A DNA stretch of 64,000 nucleotides from Tolypeutes matacus (Eukaryota > Chordata > Mammalia > Cingulata > Chlamyphoridae). Positions 35,341 through 47,126 of this stretch are shown here, piece after piece (positions within the stretch are counted from its first letter, which is position 1; every line of letters starts with the position of its first letter). The stretch lies in the NCBI GenBank assembly GCA_026826555.1, contig JAKSZT010018048.1, positions 341,409-405,408 of the forward strand, in the 5' to 3' direction. The position numbers were made by a program, and so were the translations under genes. The notes beneath the pieces are model-generated. The model had not been told where the DNA came from. It saw nothing but the letters and a program-made list of their open reading frames with translations, and did not search any database.

Positions 35341-38216
35341 TACAGGAATTCACTGATATGAATTGAGGAAAGTGTGCAGTTGCTGAGAACCATTATCTGA
35401 AAGATAGGTTAACAAGAGAGAGAAAGAGAAGAGAAGGTTGTGAGCCTTCACTCCTACGGACATAATCTATGGCAAAGTGATAGAGCACAGTTGTGAATTG
35501 AAGGATAGGACATGTGGGTTGTGATATTACTGGGTTTGGTGGTGCTTTGTCGACAGGTGGGTAGATTAGGAAGGGTGGGTTAGAATACCCAGGATACTGT
35601 GTATAGAGATGGGAGAGGGACCAGGTGAACATGGGATTTGTGGGTATGAGGTTGAAAGTGCAGGAGTGAGAATGCTCTTGTGGCAGTAGGACAAGGGAGT
35701 GTCACTGGTTTAGGGTGTTGGTTGGGGGTGCATTCAGGATGGGGCGCATCTGGCGTAAGCTTCTGGGGAGTGTGTGAGCGTTCATCCTGTCATAATGTGT
35801 TGTATTGGTGGGTGGAGACCAACACAGTGAGTCGGAAGGAGATGACCTCCCATCTTTTGGAGGACCGAGTCACCCAGAAACAGAGAGGTGGGTGAATTTT
35901 ATGAGCAAGGGTGATCCTAATAAACGAGGAGAATCAGCGTGCCAAGATCTCTTGCTGCATGTAACTAGGAATCTTGTCATTCAATAAGTCAAGACAGGGG
36001 GGTGTCATGTGCCCCAGGGGATTGGGGAGGGTGTAACAGAATAGATCAAACAGTGGGAATTTAGTGGTCAGGGGAAATGTTTTTCATTACCTTACAGTGA
36101 TGGACACAGGACATGGTAAATATCAAAAATTATTAAATTGTGCCATCTAAAATGTAATCTATACTGTAAACCATTGACAATATTTAGTAGCTATGTTTCA
36201 CTATCTGTATAACAGTTATAACAATGCTACCATCCACATACAAAAAGGTTTTAATATGGCGTGAGGAAAGAGGGAGGAGGTTGGGTATATGAGAGTCTCT
36301 AATATTGTAGTGTGTTACTTTTCTGTGACCTAAAATTTCTTTTAAAATTAAACGAATATTTTGGAGACACTGGGGAGTGAGAAGGGGAAGGTGCCACGGT
36401 ACAGACTGGACACCCAATAATTCAGTGATAAAAGGAAAAATGTTTACAATTAAAAAAAAATTTTCCCATTTTTTGAATATCCCAATCTTTTAATTTAATT
36501 TTATTTTTAGTGGGGTTTTGTTTCCATGTATTTTATCTTTTACATTTAAACTTATCATTATTATTTCATTTTCCTATTATTTGTATTTGGCTATTATATG
36601 GGCTTCATCTTTAAGGAAGTTTGGATCACAAAAGGGTTACAACAGGGTTGAGAGGGGTTCGTTGGTGGGGGGGTGTTAGGGATGCGGGTTTCATGGGAGG
36701 AAGTTCACCTGAATATAAATAAAAGATATATAAAATTGTTCAAATGATCAAGGGGTGGGGCACGGTCACAGTGGTTGGAAAATCTCTCAATAAATGAGAG
36801 AATACTGAATTCCCAGCCTGGAGAGCTCTGCCACATTGTCCAAGGGAGCAGCAACAGTCCCCCAAGTGCAGGGGCAGTGTCTGGCATAGGAGGATAGTCC
36901 ACTAATGGGTTCTTGTTATGGATGACTAGACTTGTAATGCTAGTTTAGCCTGTTCTTATGGAGTGCCTAAGGGCTGCCACCTGAGAGCCTCCTTGTTGCT
37001 CAAATGTGGCCTCTCTCTAAGCCAAACTCAGCATATGAATGCATTACCTTCCGCCAGTGTGGGACATGACTTCCGGGGATGAGCCTCCCTGGCAATGAGG
37101 GATTACTACCAAGTGCCAACTGGTATTATGACTGGAAAAAGACCTTGATTAAAAGGGGGAAAAGGTAAAGACAAATGAGTTCATATGGTTAAGTGACTTC
37201 AAAGAGAGTCGGGAGTTATCCCAGAGGTAACGCTTACACACACCTCAGTAGGAGCTCATAGAACACCAAAGTGGATATTACCCCAAACAGAGGGGCCCCT
37301 GAGGACTCTGGAGACACCCAGGTCCTATATAAGGGGGGATAGCTCCACAGATTGATACCTTATCAGAGGGCTATACTTTGGAATCTGTGCTCCTGAGAGT
37401 GACAGACTTGGACTCAAATAAGTCCTCCCTGCACATGGTCCATCAGTTCCTTCTATTCAAACTTATATGTGGTGCTGGAGTTTGTAGGTGTATTTTCAGA
37501 GAATGGAGCCTTTGGCCTGCACCTGTGCCAGCTGTGCATGGAATCTCGGTGGAGCTGCAACTCCTACTCTACAGCTCAATGGACTCACCCAAGACACCTG
37601 GTGAGGAGATGAGTATGGACAACGACCATCCCAGGGAATGGAGAGAGTCTGTAGCTGCAGGCAGGATAATCCCACCCATTTTATCCATGAGTTATAAGCC
37701 CCCTCTCACTTGGAGGTGGAGTGGACATCACCATCCCAGACTCCTCAGGATTGGGGGAAGAGCTATGGACTAGAGAGGACTTACTTGTATTCTGTTGTAG
37801 ATATATTGTGATTCAAGCAATGGAAGAAATAACAACATTGATGTGGATCAGTGGCCACTGGATGCTTTTAGGGCAGGGAGAGGGAAAAGCAGTTGTAATA
37901 CAGGGCCTTTTTCCGGACTTGGGAATTATCCTGACTGACATTACAACGATAGATATAGGCCATTTAACATCAGCATATAACATGCAGAACTGTGTGGGAG
38001 AGAGTGCGGTCTACAATGTGAACTATGGTCCATGCTTAGTGGCAAAGCCCCAGGATGTGTATATCCATTGCAGGTGATATGCCACACTAATGATAGATGT
38101 TTATGTCGGAGGTTGTGGGAGGTGTGGGAGGTGGGGAACATGGGAATCCATGTAATTTTTGTGTAACATTTATGCAATCTAAGCATCTTTTAAAATATTA
38201 AAAAAATAAAAGAAAA
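35341..38216 (+). mobile_element. L1 3' UTR, about 2.9 kb
   Basis: Non-coding sequence from the end of ORF2 to the A-rich tail. It includes a G-rich patch (35520-35800, 36640-36700), and its distal half is shared with the minus-strand 3' UTR fragments at 20835, 47715 and 59010. Frames inside it (for example 37378-37773) are chance. The tail follows a TTAAAATATT terminus. Confidence 0.85.
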
Positions 38217-38915
38217 GAACACCCAGGCCTGTGTACTGGGGATACTGAAAAACAAAAATGGGTGAAATGTGGTCTGAACAGTCAGCCAAAGATAAACAAC
38301 TGTATGAACAGAAAGCAGCTAAGCTAAAGAAGAAGTATGAAAAGGATATTGCTTCATATTGTGCTAAGGGCAAAAGTGAAGCCAGAAAGAAGGTCCCTGG
38401 CTGGCCGACAGGCTCAAAGAGAAAGAAAGAACCAGAAGATGGGAGGAAGAGGAGTAGGAAGAAGAAAACAAAGATGAGGAGGAAGATAAAGAATAAATGA
38501 CTATCCTGAAATGATGTGTGTGGAGTGTGTGTGTGTGTAGTCAGGCAATTTTTTTGCTAAGAATGTGAATTTTAAGTGCAACTGAATATTAGCTTCAATA
38601 TAAAAACTGTACAGATTTTTGTATAAATAATAGGATTTTTTGTAGAGAAAATACTTTTTAAAAAAATGCAGGGTGTAGCTTTTTGAGGTGCTACTATATA
38701 CAGTTAGATTTTAAAACTACTGATGTTGAATATTTCTATTTAATGGCATATTTAATTTCTTGACTTTGAGTGGTAGCACAGCAAAGTACTATAAGTATCA
38801 ATAGTAAATTTTGGGTTTTTTAGAATGTTGCATTATTTAAAAATTTTTGTAATTAAATTAGGTGCATTATTTCGATTGTCTTTGCCTTAAATTAACTTTC
38901 ACTTTAAAAAAGCAT
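38217..38915 (+). pseudogene. HMGB2P: HMGB2 processed pseudogene, 3' half and 3' UTR
   Basis: Picks up HMGB2 exactly where 28987 stopped: box B continues with [29 protein letters not shown] (in pieces within 38258-38500), the basic linker, and a degenerate acidic tail coded by GAGGAA-type repeats, ending at a stop near 38498. The sequence after it matches what I know of the HMGB2 3' UTR, with TAAAAACTGTACAGATTTTTG and AATAGTAAATTTTGGGTTTT. There are no introns. An expected poly(A) at about 38915 is not seen, so the retrocopy may extend further. Confidence 0.92.
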
Positions 38916-40570
38916 TTATGGTCTGGAATCATGTCTTAACTTTTACATTTCTATCTAATATTTATTAAGCATAGTTGATTTAGGAAAATATTTAAATGGT
39001 TAATAGAACCTCAAAGAAGTCCATGTTAATTGATTTATAAAGTGTTCTTTAAAAATCAGATGTGGAATTTAATGAACTATCACAATTTGTGCAGTTTTGC
39101 AGAATGAATGTTTTGTTCTTAATATTTCTGTTCATTTATTAGCTAACTCCTCAAGGTTTTTCTTAAATTTTTCTTTAATTGTGGGGAAATTTTGTCTTTA
39201 CTATGAGGCACAGGAGTCAGTATGGTGAATCAATATCTAAAAGCAAACATACTTTTTGAAAAATCATTAGTAACAAGGTAAGATTTTTTGTTAATAACTT
39301 GAACTAGCTCAAGGTAGAATACCAGAGTGGACTCTGAGTTCTATCTTTTCAAAAATTTTTGGTCTTAAACTTTAGAATTCTGGGTAATTATATCCTAAAA
39401 TAATATTTGAGATGCTTTTTGCAATACTGCATGAGTGTAATTTGGTTTAGTATCATTGGAATTTATATTTACAGGGGAAGGCATTTATTTTATAGTTGTT
39501 CATTTGAGGAAGCAGTTGCTTGCATTTGAATTTAGATAACTTTTGAAAGATTATCAGGTTACTAGTAAGTGAAAGTTAACCATCTGCTAAGTACAGAAGA
39601 AACCTATTTGTTGATAACTGTATAATTAGACCTGTCAATTTTTGTTACCTACCTAGTCAAATAAGTCAGGATTCTTACTACCCAACCGTGGGAGCTTTGG
39701 TCTCTGTTATGCCATATTTGCAATAAGTATTTGGTAAGGATTATTTTGTTTCTTAAACAGGAAATACTAACTAAATTTCATTAAGAGGAAGTGAGGATTT
39801 ATAATTACCAGAACAAATGAACTCTTCAGTAAAATCTTCAAACTTCTTTATGATTGCCCTCTGTTAATTGTAGCCTAATAGTTAAATATTCGAATAAATG
39901 GTTTTCACCAATCATAAAATGGAAACTAGTTTTCAATATTTTCTGGTGTTAGGTGACTTACTATGCTAAAAGACTGTGTTTTGAGTCTGATATCTAGGTC
40001 TGGATTCCAGTCCCTTCCACCAAATACTTAGCTGTATAAAATGTACTTCAGTTTATTTTTTCACATTTATGATAAAGGGTCAATACCTACTGCATAGTAT
40101 TTTAATTAACGAAAAGGCTATGAAGTATTTAAATCTTCCTGGTGCATAGAAGAGATGTTAAGTAGGAATTTCTAAAATTGAAATAGAGACTAATTGTCTG
40201 TTTCCCAAAGGATTTTTAGATGTATCAATTAGACCCAGGAGGGGGGCCTATGAAGGTTCTATGTCATCTTATTTGATAAGAATCTTTTTGTGATTGCTTT
40301 CATTTTATCCTTTATGTAAAATATTTCAAGTTTCTAAGGCAAGAACAACTCATTCTTTTAATTAAGAGCTGCTCCAGAGTAAACTCTGGTTCTGAGATGG
40401 GTCCTGCCTGGCTCAAGTTTGATATTTTCCAAGTGTAGATCAGAACTTCAAATCTCTCTGATAAACCTGTAAGGTCTCAATATGGAGATCAGTAGTGGTG
40501 GTTATCTTGGGAAGCACTGAAATGGGGGGTAAGAATTAGGGTTGATCTCAGACCAGCCGCTACTTCAGGG
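38916..40570. other. AT-rich interval after the HMGB2 retrocopy
   Basis: No coding sequence and no repeat is recognised over 1.65 kb. Because no poly(A) marks the end of the HMGB2 3' UTR, part of this could be a longer 3' UTR form, or simply old flank. Confidence 0.4.
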
Positions 40571-41275
40571 TGTGTTTAAGAAAACCTTTATTTTTTTGAA
40601 TTGGTCCATGTAATGTTACAAAATTTAAAAGGGTATATAGTGCAAATATACATGTGTATATACATATATATAAGTGTATATACAAATATATATATATTCT
40701 CGTGGCTACATTGTTCTCAGGAGGCAACTCCAATGTGCAATTTATTCTTCAAGAGACTTTAGCCTAAATAACCATACAAATGTATATGAATATTTATACA
40801 AATGGGAGCTTACTATATATATATATATTCTTTTCTCATTTGAGAGATGGTTCTATTTTAGTACAACAGAGCTGCGTAGTATTTCACTGAATAGGTCATA
40901 ATTGAATCAGTTCTCTAAGGATATTTGTTTTTAGTTTTGCTTTAAAAACAATGCTGCCATGAATATCCTTATATGTGAGGTTACACATGTGAGTATGAGT
41001 TATTCCAAGTGGAGTGGCTGAGGCAAAACGGCATGTATATTTCATTGTTGTTTGTAATAGCTAACATGTAGTACTTACTATATGTCAGAAATTGTTGTTC
41101 TGTTTTATGTGTTACATAAGCTTGCCAAAACTGCTCTCAATAGAGGTTGTACTAAAATCTACTCCACAGTGATGAATGTTTTAGAGTGCCTATTTTCTAA
41201 TCTCACCCAACATAGTGATTATCAAACTTTAGTGAGCTATTCTGATGTATAAAAAATGGTGTCACCTAATAAATA
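40571..41275 (-). mobile_element. Old LINE-1 (L1M-type) fragment
   Basis: Plus-strand text such as AACAATGCTGCCATGAATATCC, TCTCAATAGAGGTTGTAC and GAGTGCCTATTTTC is the antisense of the ORF2 end/3' region of ancient mammalian L1. The copy is strongly diverged, with AT/TA-rich microsatellites at 40640-40700 and 40815-40835. Confidence 0.65.
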
Positions 41276-41456
41276 AATAAATAAATAATAAACAAAAATT
41301 AAAAGGTAAAATAAGTTAATAAAATTCTGACCTGGTACACACTCTTAACATAACACATCGTTAAATTCTGTTGATTAGAAATAGGATAATGAAGATGTCT
41401 CTTTATTTTGAAAAGTTTTTTATATTAATTAAATGGTAAATAGCAAAATAAAGAAA
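41276..41456. other. Short spacer with an (ATAA)n run
   Basis: Contains an AATA-type simple repeat at about 41268-41290. Otherwise nothing seen, directly 3' of the OR pseudogene. Confidence 0.5.
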
Positions 41457-42402
41457 TCATTTTGCAAGTTTTATCCTTATCACTTTTCTTAATGCCATCT
41501 GCATGTCCTTGTTTCTCAAACTATATATGAGAGAATTCAGGATGGGGGGGGTAACACGTTTAAAGCACAGATAGCAAAAATTTCATTGAAGAAGATTTGA
41601 AATTTTTTGCTAAATATGTAATAATCCCAGAAAACAGGAACAGCATCACCAGAGTGCGGTGGGGCAGACAGGTTGAAATGGATTTTAGTTTTCCCTTCGC
41701 AGATGGGATTCTTAGAACAGTTTTAAAATGTGGACATAAGAAACAACTATTAAAGTGAAACACACAAAAGCAAAACAACAGCTAAGAATAATAAATGCAT
41801 CTTCTAAAATAGGTTCTCCATAACAGGAAAGTGTAAGCAGCGATGGAATATCACAGAAGAACTGATGGTCTATGTTAGGTCCACAGAACCTGGCAGAGAA
41901 TGTACCTGTAACATGAGTGGAGCCATAGACACATCCACTGACCCACAATGTTGTCACCATCTGCACACAGGTGCCTCTATGCATAATGGCCTCATAGTGC
42001 AGAGGATGGCAGACGGCAGCATAGCGGTCATAGGACATCACTAGAAGAAGGGCAAACTCTGTGCCAGCAAAAACAAAAACAAAAATAAACTTGTGTTGCA
42101 CATCCTAGGAAGGTGATGGAATATCTGTTGGTCAGAGAGTTCATGGTGGATTTTGGGATAGTGACCGAGATATACCAGATATCAATGAAGGACAAATTCT
42201 TCAGAAAGAAATATATGGGAACTTAGAGATGCTGGTCAATGGTGGTGATGGTGATAATGAAGAGGTTCCCCATCAGTCATGCCAGATAATTGAGGAAGAA
42301 GAGTGTGGCATAGAGTCTCTGTAGCAGCCAATCATCGTGGAATCCCATAAGTAAGAAGTCTCCTATGAGGAACATATTGATAAATTTCTCAGGAATGTTC
42401 AT
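41457..42402 (-). pseudogene. Olfactory receptor pseudogene, OR14-like, second copy
   Basis: A class II odorant receptor relic closely similar to the one at 17463-18737. It starts at 42402 (MNIPEKF), then LLMGFHDDWLLQRLYATLFF; helix 1 has a TGA where LAALMGN is expected. A second stop falls in [23 protein letters not shown] follows. Helix 3 keeps the motif [18 protein letters not shown], and loop 2 reads FCGPNIDHQFFCDIPSL. A run of CAAAAA units (42065-42088) shifts the frame before helix 3. Another shift follows VSYVHI, and the C-terminal part (41778-41457) gives TVLRIPS, a decayed KSISTCLPH, ILNSLIYSLRNKDM and a stop at 41457. It spans 946 bp, about one OR exon, with no large insertion. Confidence 0.92.
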
Positions 42403-44006
42403 TCTTCAGAGTGAAAACTGAAAAACAAAACAAAACGCAAGATTCTTATTATACTCCACCTGTTCTCTTCTGTTCGTTCCTTAAGGATCTTCTTTTATCA
42501 ATGGTCCATATTAGAGATAGTCTAATATGGAGTAATTCTACCATGCAAAACTTATTTCCTTTTAAAATATATAGAGTGAATAATTAAATACCAACATTAA
42601 TAAATCAGCCTGTGAGCTGGGCTTGAACACAGAAGTGCTGTATCATTTGCTGTGCCTTCAGACTCTGGAAGGCAGAGGAAATGGTTTTGGAGCATATTCT
42701 GAATATAAAAGATCTAAATTTCTTTACTAAAATGATCAACAAAATATGTTCTGTTTTTCCTAGAAAGTTTTCTTTCTTTCTTTAAAAATCCATTACATTT
42801 AATTGAGAAATGCATATATTTATTCATCTGTGTTTACTTTTTAGTATTAATTGTTTTGTTTTCAATTATTAAATGTACAAAATAAAGTTTAAAAAAAAAA
42901 TCCTTAGGTATTTTTGCACTGTTCTTGGCTCACAGCAGGAAATATTTCAAATTCTAAGATAAGAGCAATGCCCAATACTTTCCAGAGCTGAGTAAAATAT
43001 TGCAGGGAAATTAGATGACAAAATAAAAAAAAAAAATGAATCAGCATGTTTTTGAGATAATCCATTCTTAAAAACTTTATAAAGCTGTGTGTATTTAAAT
43101 GTGTGTGCACATGTATATATTTGCATGTATCTATATAATATAGGTAAATATAAATGAACTATATGTAGATGTGTGTGCTTATATTTGAAAGTGCTGTTGG
43201 AAAACTTTCCAAATGTCGTATCTCATCCTGCTCTTTACTTTCCCCAAAAGGAGAGTGGGCCTTATTCTCTATAAGCTACAATGGTGGAATTGTATTTCAG
43301 TTACTAAATAAAAATATCAGAACTTAATTAGAACTTTTTTATGTTTTTCACAGAGCAAATATCATCTATATAGTCAATGTAAAAATAAAGAGATATCAGG
43401 ATAGATCAGCTTGTCAGACATTGACTTGGCAAAATGTACTGAACTGAATTGATATGAAAATAGTCCTAACTACTTGAGCACGGAGTTACCTCCTAGTATC
43501 TCACATTCCTTATTTTGAGAAGAAAGGAGCAGATGGAGTAAACCAATGTACCAGGTGTGTTATAAACATGTAGCATGTACTTTCTACTCTTCTGCTTTCC
43601 TTTGAGCTAACAGCAAGTGACAAGCCCAGGGTTTAAGGAAGCTATCACTCATGGTGGACTGAAATTGGCTGACCATGTAGAAATCAGCAGTCTCTCAGTT
43701 CCATCTCTCCCTTAAGGGTATTCTTTGTGCAATGTAGATCTGTAGGCAGAGAAAATAAAAATACTATACATTTTCATACTCAAAAAGCAGCCTTTCTTGA
43801 GAAATTGAGTCTGGATGAACAGGATTGTATCATTACTTGAGTGCTTTCTAGATGCCAATTCAGAACCAAACATTTTCTCTAATCATAAGTGTTTGTTAAA
43901 CTGGGTTCTAACTTGCCAAAAATTGAGACCAGTGTTTTGTTTTCCTGTGAGACCATGGACAACTTGGGATTTAAAGCCAATGGAGGCCAGATTTTCAATC
44001 CAGAGC
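42403..44006. other. AT-rich interval 5' of the OR pseudogene
   Basis: No gene or confident repeat over 1.6 kb. Only short low-complexity A- and T-runs. Confidence 0.4.
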
Positions 44007-44352
44007 TGTGATGGTTAAATTTGAGTGTCAACTATGTTATGGTTTCCAGGTGTTTGATCAAGCAAGCACTGGCCTGATTTTTACTGCAAGGATATTTTAT
44101 GGACTTAAATTATCAGTAAGTTGACTTCATCAATGGCTAATTATATCTACAATCAACTGAGCAGATTGCTTTTCACAATGACAGATGGCTTATCCAATCA
44201 GTTGATGTTCTCAAAAGAAGTGTTGATTTTAGCATTCAGAAGAGAGAATTTATAACTATACTTTAGCCAGCCAGGTTTTCTTGGAAAGTTCAGTGAAAAT
44301 TTTCATCAGGCTTCCTAGCTTTTGGCCTGCCTAGAGAACCCTGACTAATAAA
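44007..44352 (+). mobile_element. Solo-LTR-like interspersed repeat (ERVL/MaLR-like)
   Basis: A 345-bp block opening TGTGATGGTTAAATTTGAG, with TTTGATCAAGCAAGCACTGG and CCAATCAGTTGATG inside. It closes with GAACCCTGACTAATA, an end like that of the LTRs at 55729 and 57857 (CTGACTAATACA). Family-level identity is from memory of similar mammalian repeats. No TSD is clear. Confidence 0.5.
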
Positions 44353-45913
44353 CTGTCATGTTGTCACACACAGGGATTTATGTGAATCACATTTAATAAA
44401 TAGGAGCCATATTCGGTTGCTTTTCTTTTTTGGATAGTAAATTGTTACTGCTTTTGGGATAGGAACTCTTTCAAGATCTGATTCAAGTATTGGTATGACC
44501 TAAATTCAGGAATGTGAGTGATTTAATTCTCACTTTTTTATTTTTAATTTTTATACATAAAAACATATTAAAATATTCTCTATGAAAGTGATTTAATGTT
44601 AAATATAAAACAATAAAAGTGTAATCTTTAACTGCATAGTAATTAAAGCTGTATCACATTGATATGATCCAATATCACCAATTAAAAGGCAGAAATTTTC
44701 ACAGAACTGATTTAAAAAATGACACAAACATGTGATTACCAAAAAAAAAAGCCTCACTTCAAATATAATGCTATAGGTAGATTAAAAATAAAAGTAAGAG
44801 AAAGATAGTAATCAAACCATAATTTAAAAATTCTTGAAGATTTATTATTCCCACAAATGAACTACCAAGAATAAAGTAGGTATTACATAATGATAAAATG
44901 ATCAATGTACCAAAAAATGCATAATCTTAAGAGAGGAGCTGAGAAACAGATGAAGATAAAAGTATCAGACTTGGGAGGTAGAAATAAAGAAACCCCCAAC
45001 CTCAGCTAGAGTCAATGCCATTGACTACCTGTCTCTAAGTGACACTACTAAAATATTCCACCCAACAAAAGGAGAAATCATATTTCTCTCAAGTTTATTG
45101 GAATATTAGCAGTATAGGACTAGCCCTGTCTAGTATAAAAAAAATCTTAACAAATTTAAAGGGATTATCTGACAATAATGCAATCAAACTTAAATTCAGT
45201 AACAGAAAGATAACAGGGAAACCTCTAAACACGTCAAAATTAAATAGCAAACTTCTAAAACATCCATGTGCCCAAATGGAATTATTTTGATCTGAAATAA
45301 GATGAAAATGCAACCACCAAAAAATGTGGACTGCAGCTAAAGCAGTGCTTAGAGATCTTAATCTCAATGTGGATTTTTAAAATTAATATTAATAAAGCAT
45401 AAATCCACCCAAAGTGTACAACCAATGGTACTCACACAGTTGTGCATTCATCACTCCAATCATTCTTAGAGCATCTTCATTATTCCAGCAAAAGTAACAA
45501 TACTTAAAAGCAAAAACCAACCAACTGAACAAAACTCATCACCTCTCAATCTCTCTATGCTTCCCATGCCATAGATAGTTGCCATTCTGTTTCCTTCTCT
45601 CTAGTTTTTGTTATCTACATTTTGTAAAAAAAGAGTCTCATATGTGAAGTATAATCCATGTTTATATTTTACATGAGGTTTCACTATGTTATACAGTCTC
45701 AAGTTACATTTTTTAGCTTTCTTTCTGATAATATAAATGTCCTTAGGCTTTCACTTTCAAACACTGTCATACCCATATAATAGCTCTGCTAGTCCCAAAC
45801 ACTATGATGTGCTCTCAACATTTCATTTCATTTCCAAAGATTTGCAAACAAAATTTTAATCAATTCTGCATAATTAATTATCATGTTTCCATTCTTTATC
45901 CTTATTCTGTTTT
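44353..45913. other. AT-rich interval without recognised genes
   Basis: Nothing nameable from 44353 to about 45380. 45380-45910 has fragments that may be old L1 3' sequence, but I could not place them firmly. Confidence 0.4.
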
Positions 45914-46130
45914 CTGGTGACCTATATTCTTTTTTTTTTTTTTTAAGATTTTATTTATTTATTCATTTATCCCCCCCTTGCTGCTTGTGCTCGCTGGGTC
46001 AGCTAACCACGCCGTGGGGGCGGGCTTGCCTTCACCAGGAGGCCCCGGGAACCGAACCCGGGGCCTCCCATATGGTAAACGGGAGCCCTACTGATTGAGC
46101 CACAGCCGCTTCCCTGGTGACCTATATTCT
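45914..46130. repeat. 17-bp target-site duplication around the SINE
   Basis: CTGGTGACCTATATTCT occurs at 45914-45930 and again at 46114-46130, exactly bracketing the SINE. Confidence 0.95.
45931..46113 (-). mobile_element. tRNA-derived SINE (DAS-like)
   Basis: A 183-bp GC-rich unit inserted on the minus strand (poly(T) at its left). On the minus strand it begins GGAAGCGGCTGTGGCTCAAT. TGGCTCAATCAG fits a pol III A box and GGTTCGGTTCC fits a B box. A tRNA-unrelated part and an AATAAATAAAATCTT tail follow. It matches my recollection of armadillo DAS-SINEs. The perfect 17-bp TSD and good promoter boxes indicate a fairly recent insertion. It is not a functional tRNA gene. Confidence 0.9.
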
Positions 46131-46566
46131 AATTATTAATTCCATGAGTTTACAAAATATATTTACTTCATAATAACACAATCATATAATATTTGTCCTT
46201 TTGTGTATGGCTTGCTTCACTCAACCTAATATCCTCCAGATTCATCCATGTTGCCATATACTTCATCACTTCATTTCTTCTCACACCTTATAATATTCCA
46301 TCGAGTGTATATACCTCAGTTTGTTTATCCATTCATCAGTTGATGAATACTTGGTTTGTTTCCAATTTTTGGCTATCATGAGTAACACTGTTATGAACAT
46401 CAGTGTGCAGATGTCTATTCATGTCACTGCTTTCAGTTCTTTTGGGTATGTACCTATCAAAGGTATTGCTGGGTCATATGGCAAGTCTATAGTCAACTTC
46501 CTCAGGAACTACCAAACAGTCCTCCACAGTGGTTGCACCACTCTACATTCCTATCAACAATGAATA

Positions 46567-46658
46567 TGTGGTGGGAGGTGTGGGAGGTGGGCAACATGGG
46601 AATCCCAGTGGGTTCCGTGTAATATTTTAGGTAATCTAAGCACCTCTTAAAATATATG

Positions 46659-46717
<59 letters not shown>

Positions 46718-46848
46718 CATTTTTGTAAGCAAATACACATATATGCATATATATTTATATATCATTTTACAAATGTTTGTATGTATTGTGAGAATTTTGA
46801 TTTTTACCCATAATAAAAAAAAAACAAAAAAACAAACAAACAAAAAAA
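46567..46848 (+). mobile_element. Young L1 3' end inserted in an older L1, plus strand
   Basis: A 5'-truncated 282-bp insertion with TSD AACAATGAATA (46556-46566 and 46849-46859) and an A-rich tail at 46812-46848. It contains a (TA)n expansion. It shares its 3' terminus with 9111-9287 and 47127-47465. Confidence 0.92.
46650..46711. repeat. (TA)n microsatellite
   Basis: About 30 TA dinucleotides with short TATG interruptions, expanded inside the young L1 3' end. Confidence 0.95.
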
Positions 46849-47126
46849 AACAATGAATAAGCATTCCTATCACTCCATATTCCCTTCAACATTTATAGTA
46901 TTCTAACTTTTTAATAGTGATCAGTCTAATAGGTATGAAATGATATCTCATTGTAGATTTGATTTGCATTTCCCTAATCGTTTGTAATGTTGAACATTTT
47001 TTTCATGTGTTTCTTAGTTATTTGTATTTCTTCCTTGCACACCAGTCTTTTCTTTTCCCCATTTTTTAATCAGGTAGTTTCTCTTTATTGTTGAGCTGTA
47101 TGAGCTATCTATATATCATGTATCTT

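Larger units (their letters stand above)
28988..38216 (+). mobile_element. Full-length LINE-1 (9.2 kb), inactive, inserted in the HMGB2 pseudogene
   Basis: A complete element bounded by an 11-bp TSD, with an A-rich tail at about 38200-38216. It has a 5' UTR of about 1.6 kb beginning close to an AAGATGGC motif (28999-29006, YY1-like, as at the start of other L1s), then ORF1, ORF2 and an unusually long 3' UTR of about 2.9 kb. Both ORFs carry multiple frameshifts and stops, so it is dead. Mammalian L1s are usually 6-7 kb, and the extra length here is mostly in the 3' UTR. It serves as the reference for the L1 fragments elsewhere in the window. Confidence 0.92.

Noticed and set aside
37378..38077. 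Frames of 118-131 codons on the plus strand
   Set aside because: They lie inside the L1 3' UTR, and related UTR copies elsewhere do not keep them open.
41055..41125. MIR-like stretch (ACTTACTATATGTCAGAAATTG)
   Set aside because: Too short and diverged. The neighbouring bases fit the old L1 on both sides, so a separate MIR is not well supported.
46030..46113. Possible tRNA gene (A and B boxes present)
   Set aside because: The boxes belong to a SINE with TSD and A-rich tail; there is no complete cloverleaf or terminator arrangement of a tRNA gene.
46502..46873. 123-codon frame with Y/I repeats
   Set aside because: It is the translation of the (TA)n microsatellite in an L1 3' end.
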